Assembly: GCF_013403955.1 (NCBI RefSeq)
Contig: NZ_JABFDG010000002.1
Coordinates: forward strand, 1 to 64,000
Source of the DNA: Winogradskyella vidalii
Lineage (GTDB): Bacteria > Bacteroidota > Bacteroidia > Flavobacteriales > Flavobacteriaceae
Direction of reading: 5' to 3'
Length of the DNA stretch: 64,000 bases
The notes under the pieces were generated by a model. That model saw nothing but the letters and a program-made list of their open reading frames with translations. It was not told the origin of the DNA and made no database searches. Below, in pieces: positions 1-8,811 of this stretch. The position numbers and the translations under genes were made by a program. The stretch's first letter is position 1. Each line of letters starts with the position of its first letter.

Positions 1-11
1 CTAAGCGGGTG

Positions 12-42
12 CAAATATAAAACCCTTTTTTCATTCTCACAA
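12..42 (-). promoter_or_regulatory. Leftward stable-RNA-type promoter (distal to window)
   Basis: Read on the minus strand, TTG (40-42) is followed 20 bases later by TATATTTG (12-19), the flavobacterial TTG / TAnnTTTG promoter pattern. Downstream bases read GCACCC, as at both tRNA-Lys promoters in this window. The transcribed gene lies left of position 1; a tRNA or rRNA operon is inferred, not seen. Confidence 0.6.
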
Positions 43-137
43 CTTTATTTTGAAAAAATATTTTTTTATTTTTTCTATGTTAAGGTTGTCTGGAAATGAA
101 CGTCTGAAACTTGACACGATGTCTTTGTTTCGGGGTG

Positions 138-167
138 CAAATATAGATCCCTTTTCTAAACCCACAA
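138..167 (-). promoter_or_regulatory. Second leftward promoter, tandem with the first
   Basis: On the minus strand, TTG (165-167) and TATATTTG (138-145) are separated by 19 bases, again followed by GCACCCC. It is a near copy of the promoter at 12-42 and lies 126 bp upstream of it. Tandem P1/P2 promoters of this sort are typical of stable-RNA operons. Confidence 0.6.
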
Positions 168-317
168 CCCTTTTTGTGAGTTTATTTTAATTTAATTTTT
201 AAAGCGCTAATAATAAAGGTTATACATCTTACTTTTTTGGGTTTATATTTTTTTGGAACATAATTTACTTATGTTTCACTGTAAAAAACGGACAATTGAG
301 ATGGTTAAAGCTTAGTT

Positions 318-480
318 TGGAGCTTGCGTTAGCGGTAGAAGCGGCATCCTTTTTTTTTAAAATATAGGCTAATGGCAGATTTACTATATATTAGGTATCG
401 GCGTATTCTGCAAATAATCCTTATCCTAAAAAAAGATATAGCGGATGACGCGGCCCTTTTGCGCCTAAAAAGCAAAAGGG
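318..480. other. Intergenic inverted elements and hairpin upstream of thrS
   Basis: The stretch between the leftward promoters and the thrS promoter has no reading frame of note. It holds two GC-rich islands in AT-rich DNA: a GCGTTAGCGGTAGAAGCGGC element near 325-345 followed by a T run, and a roughly inverted relative after an A run near 428-453. A perfect 9-bp hairpin follows (CCCTTTTGC 454-462, GCAAAAGGG 472-480) without a clear T tract. Function unknown. Confidence 0.35.
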
Positions 481-522
481 AAACGCCCATAAAACACAAT
501 ACAATATTTATAGAAACTTCAC

Positions 523-553
523 TTTGTCTATTATATATATAGACTTATCTTTG
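523..553 (+). promoter_or_regulatory. thrS operon promoter
   Basis: TTTG (523-526), 19-base spacer, TATCTTTG (546-553): a full match to the flavobacterial promoter. Transcription should start near 558-560, giving a leader of about 20 bases before the thrS ATG. The spacer is itself palindromic (GTCTAT 526-531 and ATAGAC 539-544), which could be an operator or chance in AT-rich DNA. Confidence 0.75.
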
Positions 554-580
554 TGAGCTAAAATTTATACTATATATATA

Positions 581-2521
581 ATGATTAAAATTACTCTACC
601 AGATGGTTCGGTTAGATCTTTTGAAAAAGATGTAACGCCTTATGAAGTGGCTAAAGACATAAGTGAAGGATTTGCTCGTAATGTCATCTCTGCGAAATTC
701 AATGATACAACTGTTGAAACCACCACTCCATTAACAACAGATGGTAGTCTTACATTGTACACCTTTAGAGATGATGAAGGAAAAAAAGCCTTTTGGCATT
801 CTTCGGCCCATGTTTTAGCACAGGCACTAGAGGAATTATATCCTAATGTAAAATTATGGGTTGGCCCTGCGATTGATAATGGCTTTTATTACGATGTTGA
901 TTTAGATGAAGGGGCTATTTCTGAAAAGGATTTTAAGACCATTGAAAATAAAATGATTGAGATTGCTAGAGGTAAACACGATTTTAAAATGCGTGATGTA
1001 TCTAAAGCAGAAGCACTATCTTATTATAAAGATAAGAATGCATATAAAGTAGATCTAATTGAAAATCTAGAGGATGGAACAATTAGCTTCTGTGATCATT
1101 CTACGTTTACAGACTTATGTCGCGGTGGTCATATACCTAATACAGGTATTATAAAAGCTGTGAAGATATTAAGTGTTGCAGGTGCTTATTATAAAGGAGA
1201 TGAAAACAATAAACAACTAACACGAGTTTATGGTGTTTCTTTTCCGAAACAAAAAGAACTTACAGAATATCTTCACTTACTTGAAGAAGCTAAAAAAAGA
1301 GACCATAGAAAGCTTGGTAAAGAGCTTGAGCTTTTTACATTTTCACAAAAAGTTGGGCAAGGTTTACCGCTTTGGTTACCAAAAGGAGCTGCATTGAGAG
1401 AGCGTTTAGAGAACTTTTTAAAAGCGGCACAAAAGAAAGCGGGTTACGAAATGGTGGTGACACCTCATATTGGGCAAAAAGAGCTTTATGAAACATCGGG
1501 TCATTATGCAAAATATGGTGCCGACAGTTTTCAGCCTATTACAACGCCTTCAGAAGGTGAAGAGTTTTTATTGAAACCAATGAATTGTCCGCATCATTGT
1601 GAAATTTATAATGCTAAGCCTTTTTCATATAAAGAATTACCTAAACGTTTTGCTGAATTTGGAACTGTTTATCGTTACGAACAAAGTGGAGAACTACATG
1701 GATTAACAAGAGTAAGAGGCTTTACTCAAGATGATGCTCACATTTTCTGTACACCTGACCAATTAGATGAAGAATTTAAAAATGTTATTGATTTAGTCTT
1801 ATACGTTTTTGGTTCTTTAGGTTTTGAAAACTTTACGGCTCAAGTCTCTTTAAGAGATCCTGAGAATCCGGATAAATATATCGGTAGTGATGAGAACTGG
1901 AAAAAAGCCGAGGAAGCTATTCTAAGTGCCGCTAAAGACAAGGCGTTAAATTACGTTGTAGAAACTGGTGAAGCTGCTTTTTATGGCCCTAAACTAGACT
2001 TTATGGTTAAAGACGCCTTGGGAAGACAGTGGCAATTGGGTACAATTCAAGTCGATTATAATTTACCAGAGCGTTTTGATTTGACCTATAAAGGTAGTGA
2101 TAATGAAATGCACAGACCGGTTATGATTCACCGTGCACCGTTTGGTAGTATGGAACGTTTTATCGCTATATTACTAGAACATACAGGCGGAAACTTCCCG
2201 TTATGGTTAATGCCAGAGCAGGCTATTATACTATCTATTAGTGAGAAATATGAAAAATACGCCCAAAAAGTTTTAAATGTGCTAGAAAATGACGAAATTC
2301 GCGCCCTCACAGATAACAGAAATGAAACTGTAGGTAAGAAAATTCGTGAAGCTGAAATGCAAAAGTTTCCGTTTATGATTATTGTCGGTGAGCAAGAAGA
2401 AAAAGATAATACAATAACAGTGCGCCAACATGGTGGTGAAGACCTAGGTACATTAACTGTAGAAGCTTTTTCTAAAATTGTAAAAGATAGAATAAGTAAA
2501 AGTTTAAAGACTTTTAAATAA
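581..2521 (+). CDS. thrS: Threonine--tRNA ligase
   Basis: Cytoplasmic class II aminoacyl-tRNA synthetase that charges tRNA-Thr. At 646 residues it has the full bacterial architecture: an N-terminal TGS domain (about 1-62), an editing domain with the HxxxH pair His73/His77 and the CRGGH segment (Cys180, His184), a catalytic core with motif 2 (RYEQSGELHGLTRVRGF), and a C-terminal anticodon-binding domain. The zinc-type ligands look present: Cys in MNCPHH near residue 336, His in GELHG and His in MIHRAP. The ATG lies about 20 bases after the predicted transcription start. It heads an operon with infC, rpmI and rplT, an arrangement common in bacteria. Identification is secure. Confidence 0.98.
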   Translation: MIKITLPDGSVRSFEKDVTPYEVAKDISEGFARNVISAKFNDTTVETTTPLTTDGSLTLYTFRDDEGKKAFWHSSAHVLAQALEELYPNVKLWVGPAIDNGFYYDVDLDEGAISEKDFKTIENKMIEIARGKHDFKMRDVSKAEALSYYKDKNAYKVDLIENLEDGTISFCDHSTFTDLCRGGHIPNTGIIKAVKILSVAGAYYKGDENNKQLTRVYGVSFPKQKELTEYLHLLEEAKKRDHRKLGKELELFTFSQKVGQGLPLWLPKGAALRERLENFLKAAQKKAGYEMVVTPHIGQKELYETSGHYAKYGADSFQPITTPSEGEEFLLKPMNCPHHCEIYNAKPFSYKELPKRFAEFGTVYRYEQSGELHGLTRVRGFTQDDAHIFCTPDQLDEEFKNVIDLVLYVFGSLGFENFTAQVSLRDPENPDKYIGSDENWKKAEEAILSAAKDKALNYVVETGEAAFYGPKLDFMVKDALGRQWQLGTIQVDYNLPERFDLTYKGSDNEMHRPVMIHRAPFGSMERFIAILLEHTGGNFPLWLMPEQAIILSISEKYEKYAQKVLNVLENDEIRALTDNRNETVGKKIREAEMQKFPFMIIVGEQEEKDNTITVRQHGGEDLGTLTVEAFSKIVKDRISKSLKTFK

Positions 2522-2555
2522 GATAAAAATAAGTTTAATTTAAAATACAGAAGCC

Positions 2556-3110
2556 ATAGCAATACGTAGAAACAGAAAGAATTATACAAGACGGGTATCT
2601 CAAGAAGATAAACACCGTATAAATTCTAAAATCAGATCTGAAGAAGTAAGACTAGTCGGAGATAATGTCGAAATAGGTGTTTATCCTATTAAAAAAGCTT
2701 TATCGATAGCCGATGAACAAGGTTTAGATCTTGTAGAGATATCGCCAAATGCGAAACCTCCTGTTTGTAAGGTTATGGATTATAAAAAATTCCTTTACGA
2801 ACAGAAAAAAAGAGAAAAAGCGTTAAAATCTAAAGCAACAAAAGTCGTTGTTAAAGAAATTCGTTTTGGTCCTCAAACTGATGACCATGATTATGAATTT
2901 AAAAAGAAACACGCTGAAAAGTTCTTAAAAGATGGTGCTAAGCTAAAAGCTTTTGTATTCTTTAAGGGGCGATCGATTGTTTTTAAAGAACAAGGTCAAA
3001 TTTTATTATTAAGATTAGCCCAAGATCTTGAAGAATACGGAAAAGTAGAGCAAATGCCAAAGCTTGAAGGAAAGCGAATGATAATGTTCATCGCACCTAA
3101 GAAAAAATAG
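2556..3110 (+). CDS. infC: Translation initiation factor IF-3, AUA start codon
   Basis: IF-3 binds the 30S subunit, prevents premature 50S joining and rejects non-standard start codons. The C-terminal domain from the first ATG (2775) is obvious, but that ATG would delete the N-terminal domain. The same frame is open back to the stop at 2541 and encodes a normal IF-3 N-domain ([37 protein letters not shown]). No ATG, GTG or TTG exists in that part. The best start is ATA at 2556, giving a 184-residue protein beginning (M)[15 protein letters not shown] at 2562 is the alternative. An AUU start subject to IF-3 autoregulation is known for E. coli infC, so the same control is inferred here. thrS ends 34 bases upstream. 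Confidence 0.93.
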   Translation: MAIRRNRKNYTRRVSQEDKHRINSKIRSEEVRLVGDNVEIGVYPIKKALSIADEQGLDLVEISPNAKPPVCKVMDYKKFLYEQKKREKALKSKATKVVVKEIRFGPQTDDHDYEFKKKHAEKFLKDGAKLKAFVFFKGRSIVFKEQGQILLLRLAQDLEEYGKVEQMPKLEGKRMIMFIAPKKK

Positions 3111-3161
3111 CTTCGGCTATATTTCACTACCTGATTTAAGGTCGTAGAAATTAAAAAGAAA

Positions 3162-3176
3162 CTGAACCTCGTTCAG
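3162..3176 (+). other. Small hairpin in the infC-rpmI gap
   Basis: CTGAAC (3162-3167) pairs with GTTCAG (3171-3176) around a CTC triloop, in the 108-base gap before rpmI. There is no T tract, so it is not a terminator. It may be an mRNA structure of the ribosomal-protein operon. Confidence 0.35.
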
Positions 3177-3218
3177 CGAAAAAGAAATAAGCGAAACGTA
3201 AATATAAAAGAGGACAAA

Positions 3219-3416
3219 ATGCCGAAAATGAAAACAAAATCGAGTGCTAAGAAACGTTTTAAATTAACGGGCACTGGTAAGATTAAAAGAAAGCACGCTT
3301 TTAAGAGTCATATCTTGACAAAAAAATCTAAAAAGCGTAAGTTAGCGTTAACTCATGATACATTAGTACATAAGGCTGACGAGAACAATGTTAAAATAAT
3401 GTTACGTTTAAAGTAA
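3219..3416 (+). CDS. rpmI: 50S ribosomal protein bL35
   Basis: A 65-residue, strongly basic protein with the bL35 signature at the N terminus ([14 protein letters not shown]) and the [24 protein letters not shown] core. It is a component of the large ribosomal subunit. Length is normal for the family. It lies between infC and rplT, the standard order for these genes, and is presumably cotranscribed with both. The ATG is preceded by a purine-rich stretch (AAAGAGGAC) that could act as a weak ribosome binding site. Confidence 0.97.
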   Translation: MPKMKTKSSAKKRFKLTGTGKIKRKHAFKSHILTKKSKKRKLALTHDTLVHKADENNVKIMLRLK

Positions 3417-3422
3417 TCATAT

Positions 3423-3494
3423 TTTAACCGGTTAAATTAAATTATAAACCCTGGAGTTAGGCTTCAAAAGAATTCGAAATTAACGAATCGCCTA
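3423..3494 (+). promoter_or_regulatory. Structured rpmI-rplT intergenic leader
   Basis: The 100-base gap holds a 14-bp perfect palindrome around CCGG (3423-3436). It also has a nested stem: TAGGC (3458-3462) with GCCTA (3490-3494), enclosing TTCG (3473-3476) with CGAA (3484-3487). bL20 represses its own operon through mRNA structure in other bacteria, so a role in bL20 feedback is plausible but is only an inference. Confidence 0.4.
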
Positions 3495-3516
3495 CTACAA
3501 AAAACAATTAAAAGAA

Positions 3517-3861
3517 ATGCCAAGATCAGTAAATTCAGTAGCAAAAAGAGCCCGTAGAAAAAAGGTTCTTAAGCAAGCAAAAGGTTACTTTGGAAGACGT
3601 AAAAACGTTTGGACAGTAGCAAAAAATGCGGTTGACAAAGCGATGCAATACTCGTACAGAGACCGTAGAGTTAAAAAGAGAACATTCCGTTCGTTATGGA
3701 TTATGCGTATTAACGCAGGTGCAAGACAGCATGGAATGAGCTATTCAAAATTTATGGGAGGATTAAAAGCTAATAATATCAACTTGAACCGTAAGGTGCT
3801 TGCTGATTTAGCCATGAATCACCCAGATGCTTTTGAAACCATAGTAAACAAAGTAAAATAA
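3517..3861 (+). CDS. rplT: 50S ribosomal protein bL20
   Basis: A 114-residue basic protein matching bL20 along its length: [24 protein letters not shown], then the conserved [20 protein letters not shown] segment and the NRKVLADLA motif. It binds 23S rRNA early in 50S assembly and, in characterised bacteria, autoregulates the infC-rpmI-rplT operon. It is the last gene of the translation operon and is followed after about 35 bases by a strong terminator. Identification is secure. Confidence 0.98.
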   Translation: MPRSVNSVAKRARRKKVLKQAKGYFGRRKNVWTVAKNAVDKAMQYSYRDRRVKKRTFRSLWIMRINAGARQHGMSYSKFMGGLKANNINLNRKVLADLAMNHPDAFETIVNKVK

Positions 3862-3897
3862 GGCTTTTAGCCAAATTAATAACAACATTTCGCTTAT

Positions 3898-3931
3898 AAA
3901 AACCGATTCATTAATTTGAATCGGTTTTTTT
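3898..3931 (+). terminator. Terminator of the thrS-infC-rpmI-rplT operon
   Basis: AAAAACCGATTCA (3898-3910), 6-base loop, TGAATCGGTTTTT (3917-3929), continuing into a T run. A 13-bp perfect stem with a T tract is a textbook intrinsic terminator. Confidence 0.9.
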
Positions 3932-4030
3932 ATGTCTGTACCTAACGATTAAAGCTAAATCCAAAAAAGCATAGCTGTATCTAAATTCATTATTTATTTT
4001 TTAACTTACCATTCAATTAAAACCAATTTT

Positions 4031-7000
4031 ATGAAGCGTATTCAACTCATTGCAACCCTCATTCTACTTGTTACTTTTAATACGTATAGCCAAGAAAAAG
4101 ATACTTCTAAACCGTGGGATGTGTCTAATCCTGAAGGTGATTGGGATTTTAAAGATTTAAAACTATCGACTAACGAAGGGACTTGGATGAATCTCGATGT
4201 GAGCCCTGATGGTAAATCTATTGTTTTCGATTTATTAGGAGACATTTACAAGCTCGACATTAAAGGTGGCAAAGCCGAACTTCTAAGAGAAGGTTTAGCG
4301 TTTGAAATTCAACCTCGATTTAGTCCTGACGGACAACATATCTTATTTACAAGTGATGCAGGTGGTGGAGATAATATATGGGTGATGAACAGTGATGGTT
4401 CTGAAGCCAAACAAATCACAAAAGAAAGCTTCAGGTTATTAAACAATGCAATTTGGACACCAGATGGCGATTATATAATTGCCAGAAAACACTTTACTTC
4501 TGGCCGTTCTTTAGGTGCCGGAGAATTGTGGCTCTATCATAAAACAGGTGGTAGTGGTTTACAATTAACAAAAAAGAAAAATGACCAACAAGACGTTAAT
4601 GAACCAACCATATCACCAGATGGTAAGTATTTATATTTTAGTGAAGATGTTTATCCAGGTGGTGCTTTTCAATATAACAAAGACCCCAACAGTCAGATTT
4701 ATGTGATTAATCGCTATGATATGAAAACGGGTAAAATTACAAGAGTCACCGGTGGACCTGGAGGCGCTGCTCGTCCCCAAATCTCTAGAGATGGTAAAAA
4801 ACTTGCTTTTGTAAAACGGGTTAGAACGAAATCTGTTTTATTTATCCATGATTTAGAAACTGGTGAAGAATGGCCAGTCTATGACCAACTTAATAAAGAT
4901 CAGCAAGAAGCTTGGGCTATTTTTGGCGTTTATACAAACTTTAATTGGATGCCTAATAATGAAGATATCATTATATGGTCTGGTGGAAAAATTAATAAAA
5001 TTAATATTAATTCGCTTCAAGTTTCAGATATTCCTTTTGAGGCCAATGCTACTATTAAAATAGCAAAAGCTATAGAGTTTGATACCCCTGTTGCTCCAGA
5101 TACGTTTGAAGCAAAAGTGATTCGCCACGCGACAACCTCACCAGATGGAAAAACAGTGGTATTCAACGCCCTTGGTTATTTACACCTCCAAAAACTACCA
5201 AACGGAAAAGCAAAGCGTTTAACTACTGGAACAGATTTTGAATTTGAACCGACCTTTTCTCCTGATGGTAAAACCATTTCTTATGTAACTTGGAATGACG
5301 AAACGTTAGGTGCTATCTATTCAATTCCTTCAGCTGGAGGTCTACCTACAAAATTAACTTCAGAAAAAGGAATTTATAGAAACCCATCCTATTCACATGA
5401 TGGAAAACACATCGTTTACCGTAAAGAGAGTGGTAATAATGAACAAGGTCGAACATTTTCAAAAAAACCTGGCTTATATATAATGAAGCAGGATGGCGCA
5501 AACACAAAATTTATAACCAAAGAAGGTGACTATCCTATGTTTAATGTTGATGATTCTAGAATTATCTATCAAAAAGGCGGACAGTTTTTTGGTGCTTTAA
5601 CCAAAGAATTAAAAAGTGTAGACCTCAATGGTTTTGATGAGCGTACACTTGTAAAATCAAAACACGGTAATATTTTGGTTCCAAGTCCGGATAAAAACTG
5701 GATAGCATTTGTTCATCTACACAAAGTGTATTTAGCCCCTATGCCTAAACCTGGTAAGACTATTGATTTAACGGATAAAAGTAAGTTTGTCCCTGTTACA
5801 CAACTATCTAAAGATGCCGGTATTAATTTGCATTGGTCTAAAAACAGCAAAACCTTACATTGGACCTTAGGTAACCAATATTTTTCAGCGAATGTAACTG
5901 AAGATTTAAAGCTTGTTGAAAAAGGGATCACCATTAACTTAGAAGCCAAAACTGATAAACCTTCCGGTAGAATTGCCTTTAAAGGTGCTCGAATAATCAC
6001 TATGGAAGGTGATGCCATTATTGAAAATGGTACTATTGTAATCCATCACAATAGAATTGAGTCTGTTGGAGCTGCTTCAGAAGTAAAAATTCCTAGCGAT
6101 GCAAAAGTATATGATGTAACCGGAAAGACAATTATGCCAGGAGTGGTCGATGCTCATGCGCATATTGGTGGTTTTAGATACGGACTAACGACTCAAAAAC
6201 ACTGGCAATTTTATGCCAATTTAGCTTATGGTGTAACAACCTCACATGATCCTTCCGCGCATTCTGAAACTGTTTTTGCACTTTCCGAATTACAAAAAAC
6301 AGGAGAACTCGTTGGCCCACGCCTCTACTCTACAGGTTTTATACTTTATGGCGCAGAAGGTGATTTTAAAGCCGTAATCAACAACCTTGAAGATGCACGC
6401 TCATCGATTAGAAGAACTAAAGCTTTTGGTGCATTATCGGTTAAAAGTTATAACCAACCAAGACGAGAACAACGCCAACAAGTACTACAAGCTGCAAAAG
6501 AAGAAGGTATCTTTGTAGTACCCGAAGGAGGTTCTACATTTTATCACAATATCACCATGGTTATGGACGGCCATACTGGTGTAGAACACAATATTCCTGT
6601 AGCTCCTATATATAAAGATGTTTTAGAACTTTGGGGTAGCAGTAATGTGGGTTATACCCCAACACTAATTGTAAATTATGGCGGTATGAATGGTGAAATT
6701 TACTGGTATCAGAAAACCGATGTCTGGAAAAATGAAAAGCTGCTTAAATACACACCACGAGGTATTATTGATTCACGTTCTAGACATCGTGTCATGGTTC
6801 CGGATGAAGAATATGAAAATGGACATATATTGGTTTCTAAAACAACCAAAGCACTTAGTGATGCAGGTGTAAAAGTTAATCTTGGTGCACATGGTCAGTT
6901 ACAAGGACTGGGAGCACATTGGGAAATGTGGTTGCTTCAACAAGGCGGCATGTCTAATCACGATGTACTTAAAGCTGCGACTATAAATGGTGCTAATTAT

Positions 7001-7288
7001 ATTGGTGCTGGTAAAGATATCGGTTCTCTAAAAAGGGGAAAATTAGCGGATTTAATTGTTATGGATAAAAACCCTTTAGAAGATATAAGACATTCAGAAA
7101 GCATTATTTACACTATGATTAATGGTCGATTATACGATACTGAAACTATGAATGAAATTGGAAATCACCCAAAAGAACGCTCCGAATTTTATTGGGAAAA
7201 CAACAAATATAATCAAGCTTTTCCTTGGCATGAAACATCACAAAGTTTTACTAGAGAAACCTGTGGTTGCCATGTTGGTTCGCATTAA
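4031..7288 (+). CDS. Exported TolB-like beta-propeller / amidohydrolase fusion
   Basis: A 1085-residue two-domain protein. It begins with an export signal ending near YSQ (residues 1-21). Residues of about 45-640 carry repeated PD40/WD40-like propeller blades, visible as recurring SPDGKxI(V/S)F motifs. The C-terminal part (about 650-1070) is an amidohydrolase with the metal-binding HAH motif at His709/His711 (MPGVVDAHAHIGG), a candidate bridging lysine in SVKSY, and a further His in VEHNIP. The usual late GTD aspartate region reads GAHGQ, so its metal site may differ from classical members. Homologues are generally annotated as amidohydrolase or Tol-Pal-type protein; peptidase or cyclic-amide hydrolase activity is possible but unproven. 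It stands alone between a terminator and a HAD gene. Confidence 0.88.
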   Translation: MKRIQLIATLILLVTFNTYSQEKDTSKPWDVSNPEGDWDFKDLKLSTNEGTWMNLDVSPDGKSIVFDLLGDIYKLDIKGGKAELLREGLAFEIQPRFSPDGQHILFTSDAGGGDNIWVMNSDGSEAKQITKESFRLLNNAIWTPDGDYIIARKHFTSGRSLGAGELWLYHKTGGSGLQLTKKKNDQQDVNEPTISPDGKYLYFSEDVYPGGAFQYNKDPNSQIYVINRYDMKTGKITRVTGGPGGAARPQISRDGKKLAFVKRVRTKSVLFIHDLETGEEWPVYDQLNKDQQEAWAIFGVYTNFNWMPNNEDIIIWSGGKINKININSLQVSDIPFEANATIKIAKAIEFDTPVAPDTFEAKVIRHATTSPDGKTVVFNALGYLHLQKLPNGKAKRLTTGTDFEFEPTFSPDGKTISYVTWNDETLGAIYSIPSAGGLPTKLTSEKGIYRNPSYSHDGKHIVYRKESGNNEQGRTFSKKPGLYIMKQDGANTKFITKEGDYPMFNVDDSRIIYQKGGQFFGALTKELKSVDLNGFDERTLVKSKHGNILVPSPDKNWIAFVHLHKVYLAPMPKPGKTIDLTDKSKFVPVTQLSKDAGINLHWSKNSKTLHWTLGNQYFSANVTEDLKLVEKGITINLEAKTDKPSGRIAFKGARIITMEGDAIIENGTIVIHHNRIESVGAASEVKIPSDAKVYDVTGKTIMPGVVDAHAHIGGFRYGLTTQKHWQFYANLAYGVTTSHDPSAHSETVFALSELQKTGELVGPRLYSTGFILYGAEGDFKAVINNLEDARSSIRRTKAFGALSVKSYNQPRREQRQQVLQAAKEEGIFVVPEGGSTFYHNITMVMDGHTGVEHNIPVAPIYKDVLELWGSSNVGYTPTLIVNYGGMNGEIYWYQKTDVWKNEKLLKYTPRGIIDSRSRHRVMVPDEEYENGHILVSKTTKALSDAGVKVNLGAHGQLQGLGAHWEMWLLQQGGMSNHDVLKAATINGANYIGAGKDIGSLKRGKLADLIVMDKNPLEDIRHSESIIYTMINGRLYDTETMNEIGNHPKERSEFYWENNKYNQAFPWHETSQSFTRETCGCHVGSH

Positions 7289-7360
7289 AACAAAACATCA
7301 CTTCAGTTGTGAATCGGTGTTTATTTTCCGTAATTTGAATAAATTTTGATTTGTAATTCT

Positions 7361-8164
7361 ATGAAAGACATAAAAATGGTTGTCAGTGATATGGATGGTA
7401 CTTTGCTCAACTCTAATCATAAAGTGAGTTCCAAATTCTTTGAAATATTTAAACACTTAAAGGAACAGAATATTCAATTTGTTGCAGCTAGTGGAAGACC
7501 GTATTATAGCATTGTAGAGAAACTTCAACCTATAAAAAATGAAATTATCATCGTTGCCGAAAATGGGGGGTTAATTATGGAAAAAGAAGAACTGCTTCTT
7601 TCTTATGAATTTAATAAAAATCGGGTTAAAGAACTCTATACATTAGTGACAAATATAGAAGGTGCTTACCCTATATTTTGCACAAAACATCAAGCATTTA
7701 TTCTCAGAGCATCGGACGACTTGGTTAAAACTTTTTCTGAATATTATTCGGTGTATACCCTAATAGATTCTTTTGAAGAAATTACAGACGATATTATTAA
7801 AATAGCTCTATATCACCCTACAAATGCTGAAACTAATATTTTTCCACATGTAAAACATTTAAAGCCTGAACTTAATGTTGTTGTTTCAGGAAATCATTGG
7901 GTAGATATTTCTGAAGCTATTACCAATAAAGGCAATGCGCTTACATTTTTACAAGAACAACTTGGTATAAATCCATCTGAAACCATGGTTTTTGGAGACT
8001 ATAACAATGACATAGAAATGTTGAAATGTGCTAAATATAGCTATGCGATGGCTAATGCGCATCCAGATGTTAAGGCGGTTGCTACCTATAAAACAGAAAC
8101 CAACGATAATAATGGCGTCGAATTAGTTTTAGAAGCACTAATTACCGAAAGCTGTAAGTACTAA
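7361..8164 (+). CDS. Cof-type HAD-IIB family phosphatase
   Basis: A haloacid-dehalogenase superfamily phosphatase of the Cof/YidA type that probably dephosphorylates sugar phosphates or similar metabolites in the cytoplasm. Motif I is SDMDGTLLN (nucleophile Asp), motif II lies in FVAASGRPY, and motif IV is VFGDYNNDIEML, with a C2 cap between. I take the ATG at 7361 (267 residues); the frame also opens at a TTG at 7346, but a TAATTTG -7-like element sits at about 7331-7337, so the TTG would fall very close to the predicted transcript start. The 3' end overlaps the convergent yjbQ gene by 27 bp. Confidence 0.9.
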   Translation: MKDIKMVVSDMDGTLLNSNHKVSSKFFEIFKHLKEQNIQFVAASGRPYYSIVEKLQPIKNEIIIVAENGGLIMEKEELLLSYEFNKNRVKELYTLVTNIEGAYPIFCTKHQAFILRASDDLVKTFSEYYSVYTLIDSFEEITDDIIKIALYHPTNAETNIFPHVKHLKPELNVVVSGNHWVDISEAITNKGNALTFLQEQLGINPSETMVFGDYNNDIEMLKCAKYSYAMANAHPDVKAVATYKTETNDNNGVELVLEALITESCKY

Positions 8165-8560
8165 TCGTCTCCCTCCTGCTCTATTTCTATGTTCGCAAAG
8201 GTAAATGCCTTGCCAAATGCCAAGGTTAAGTTTTCCATTTGAAATAGGTATTTGAACAGATGTCCCCATTAAAGCAGCTTTTATGTGGGCAGGCATATCA
8301 TCAGCACCTTCATAAGTATGTTTATAATAAGGTTGGTTTTCTGGTACCATTTTATTAATATGACTTTCAAAATCTAATCTTACCGTTGGATCAGCATTTT
8401 CATTAATAGTTAAACTTGCAGATGTGTGTTTAATAAACACTTGTAATTGACCGACATTGATTTCACTAATTTCTGGTATAGCATTTAACACTTCCGTGGT
8501 GATTAAATGAAAACCTCTTGAAAATGGTTGAAGTTGTATTTTTTTTTGGAAGAATTGCAT
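8138..8560 (-). CDS. YjbQ/UPF0047 family protein
   Basis: A 140-residue single-domain protein of the YjbQ (UPF0047) family, visible as IKHTSASLTINENADP, HTYEGADDMPAHIKAALMG and LGIWQGIYLCEHRN. Family members are often named secondary thiamine-phosphate synthase because they weakly complement thiE mutants. The natural substrate is not settled. The conserved His and Glu residues of the small barrel are present. It is convergent with and overlaps the HAD phosphatase gene. The adjacent genes are not thiamine genes, so context does not help. Confidence 0.93.
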   Translation of the reverse strand: MQFFQKKIQLQPFSRGFHLITTEVLNAIPEISEINVGQLQVFIKHTSASLTINENADPTVRLDFESHINKMVPENQPYYKHTYEGADDMPAHIKAALMGTSVQIPISNGKLNLGIWQGIYLCEHRNRAGGRRLVLTAFGN

Positions 8561-8811
8561 ACGCTTAAATTATTTTAATTCTACTATATACATTGTGCCT
8601 ATTATTATTCATGAAAAAACGTTCAATATATTCTAAATTGTTTCTAAACAATAATAATTAATTTAATCTCTTTAGCGGTGTGGTTAACCCTTAAAGTTAA
8701 CAATAAAATAAATACGGTTAAACTATCGTTTATAAATTCGATTTCCATTTTTGCATAGGATATTAGAAAAGAGGTATACCTATTCTTTGCAATTAATCTG
8801 ACTTTTGCATT

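Noticed and set aside
2128..2589. Minus-strand reading frame of 153 codons across the thrS 3' end
   Set aside because: Composition is that of a complement of thrS, with many hydrophobic and Ser residues but no recognisable domain; the thrS frame is certain.
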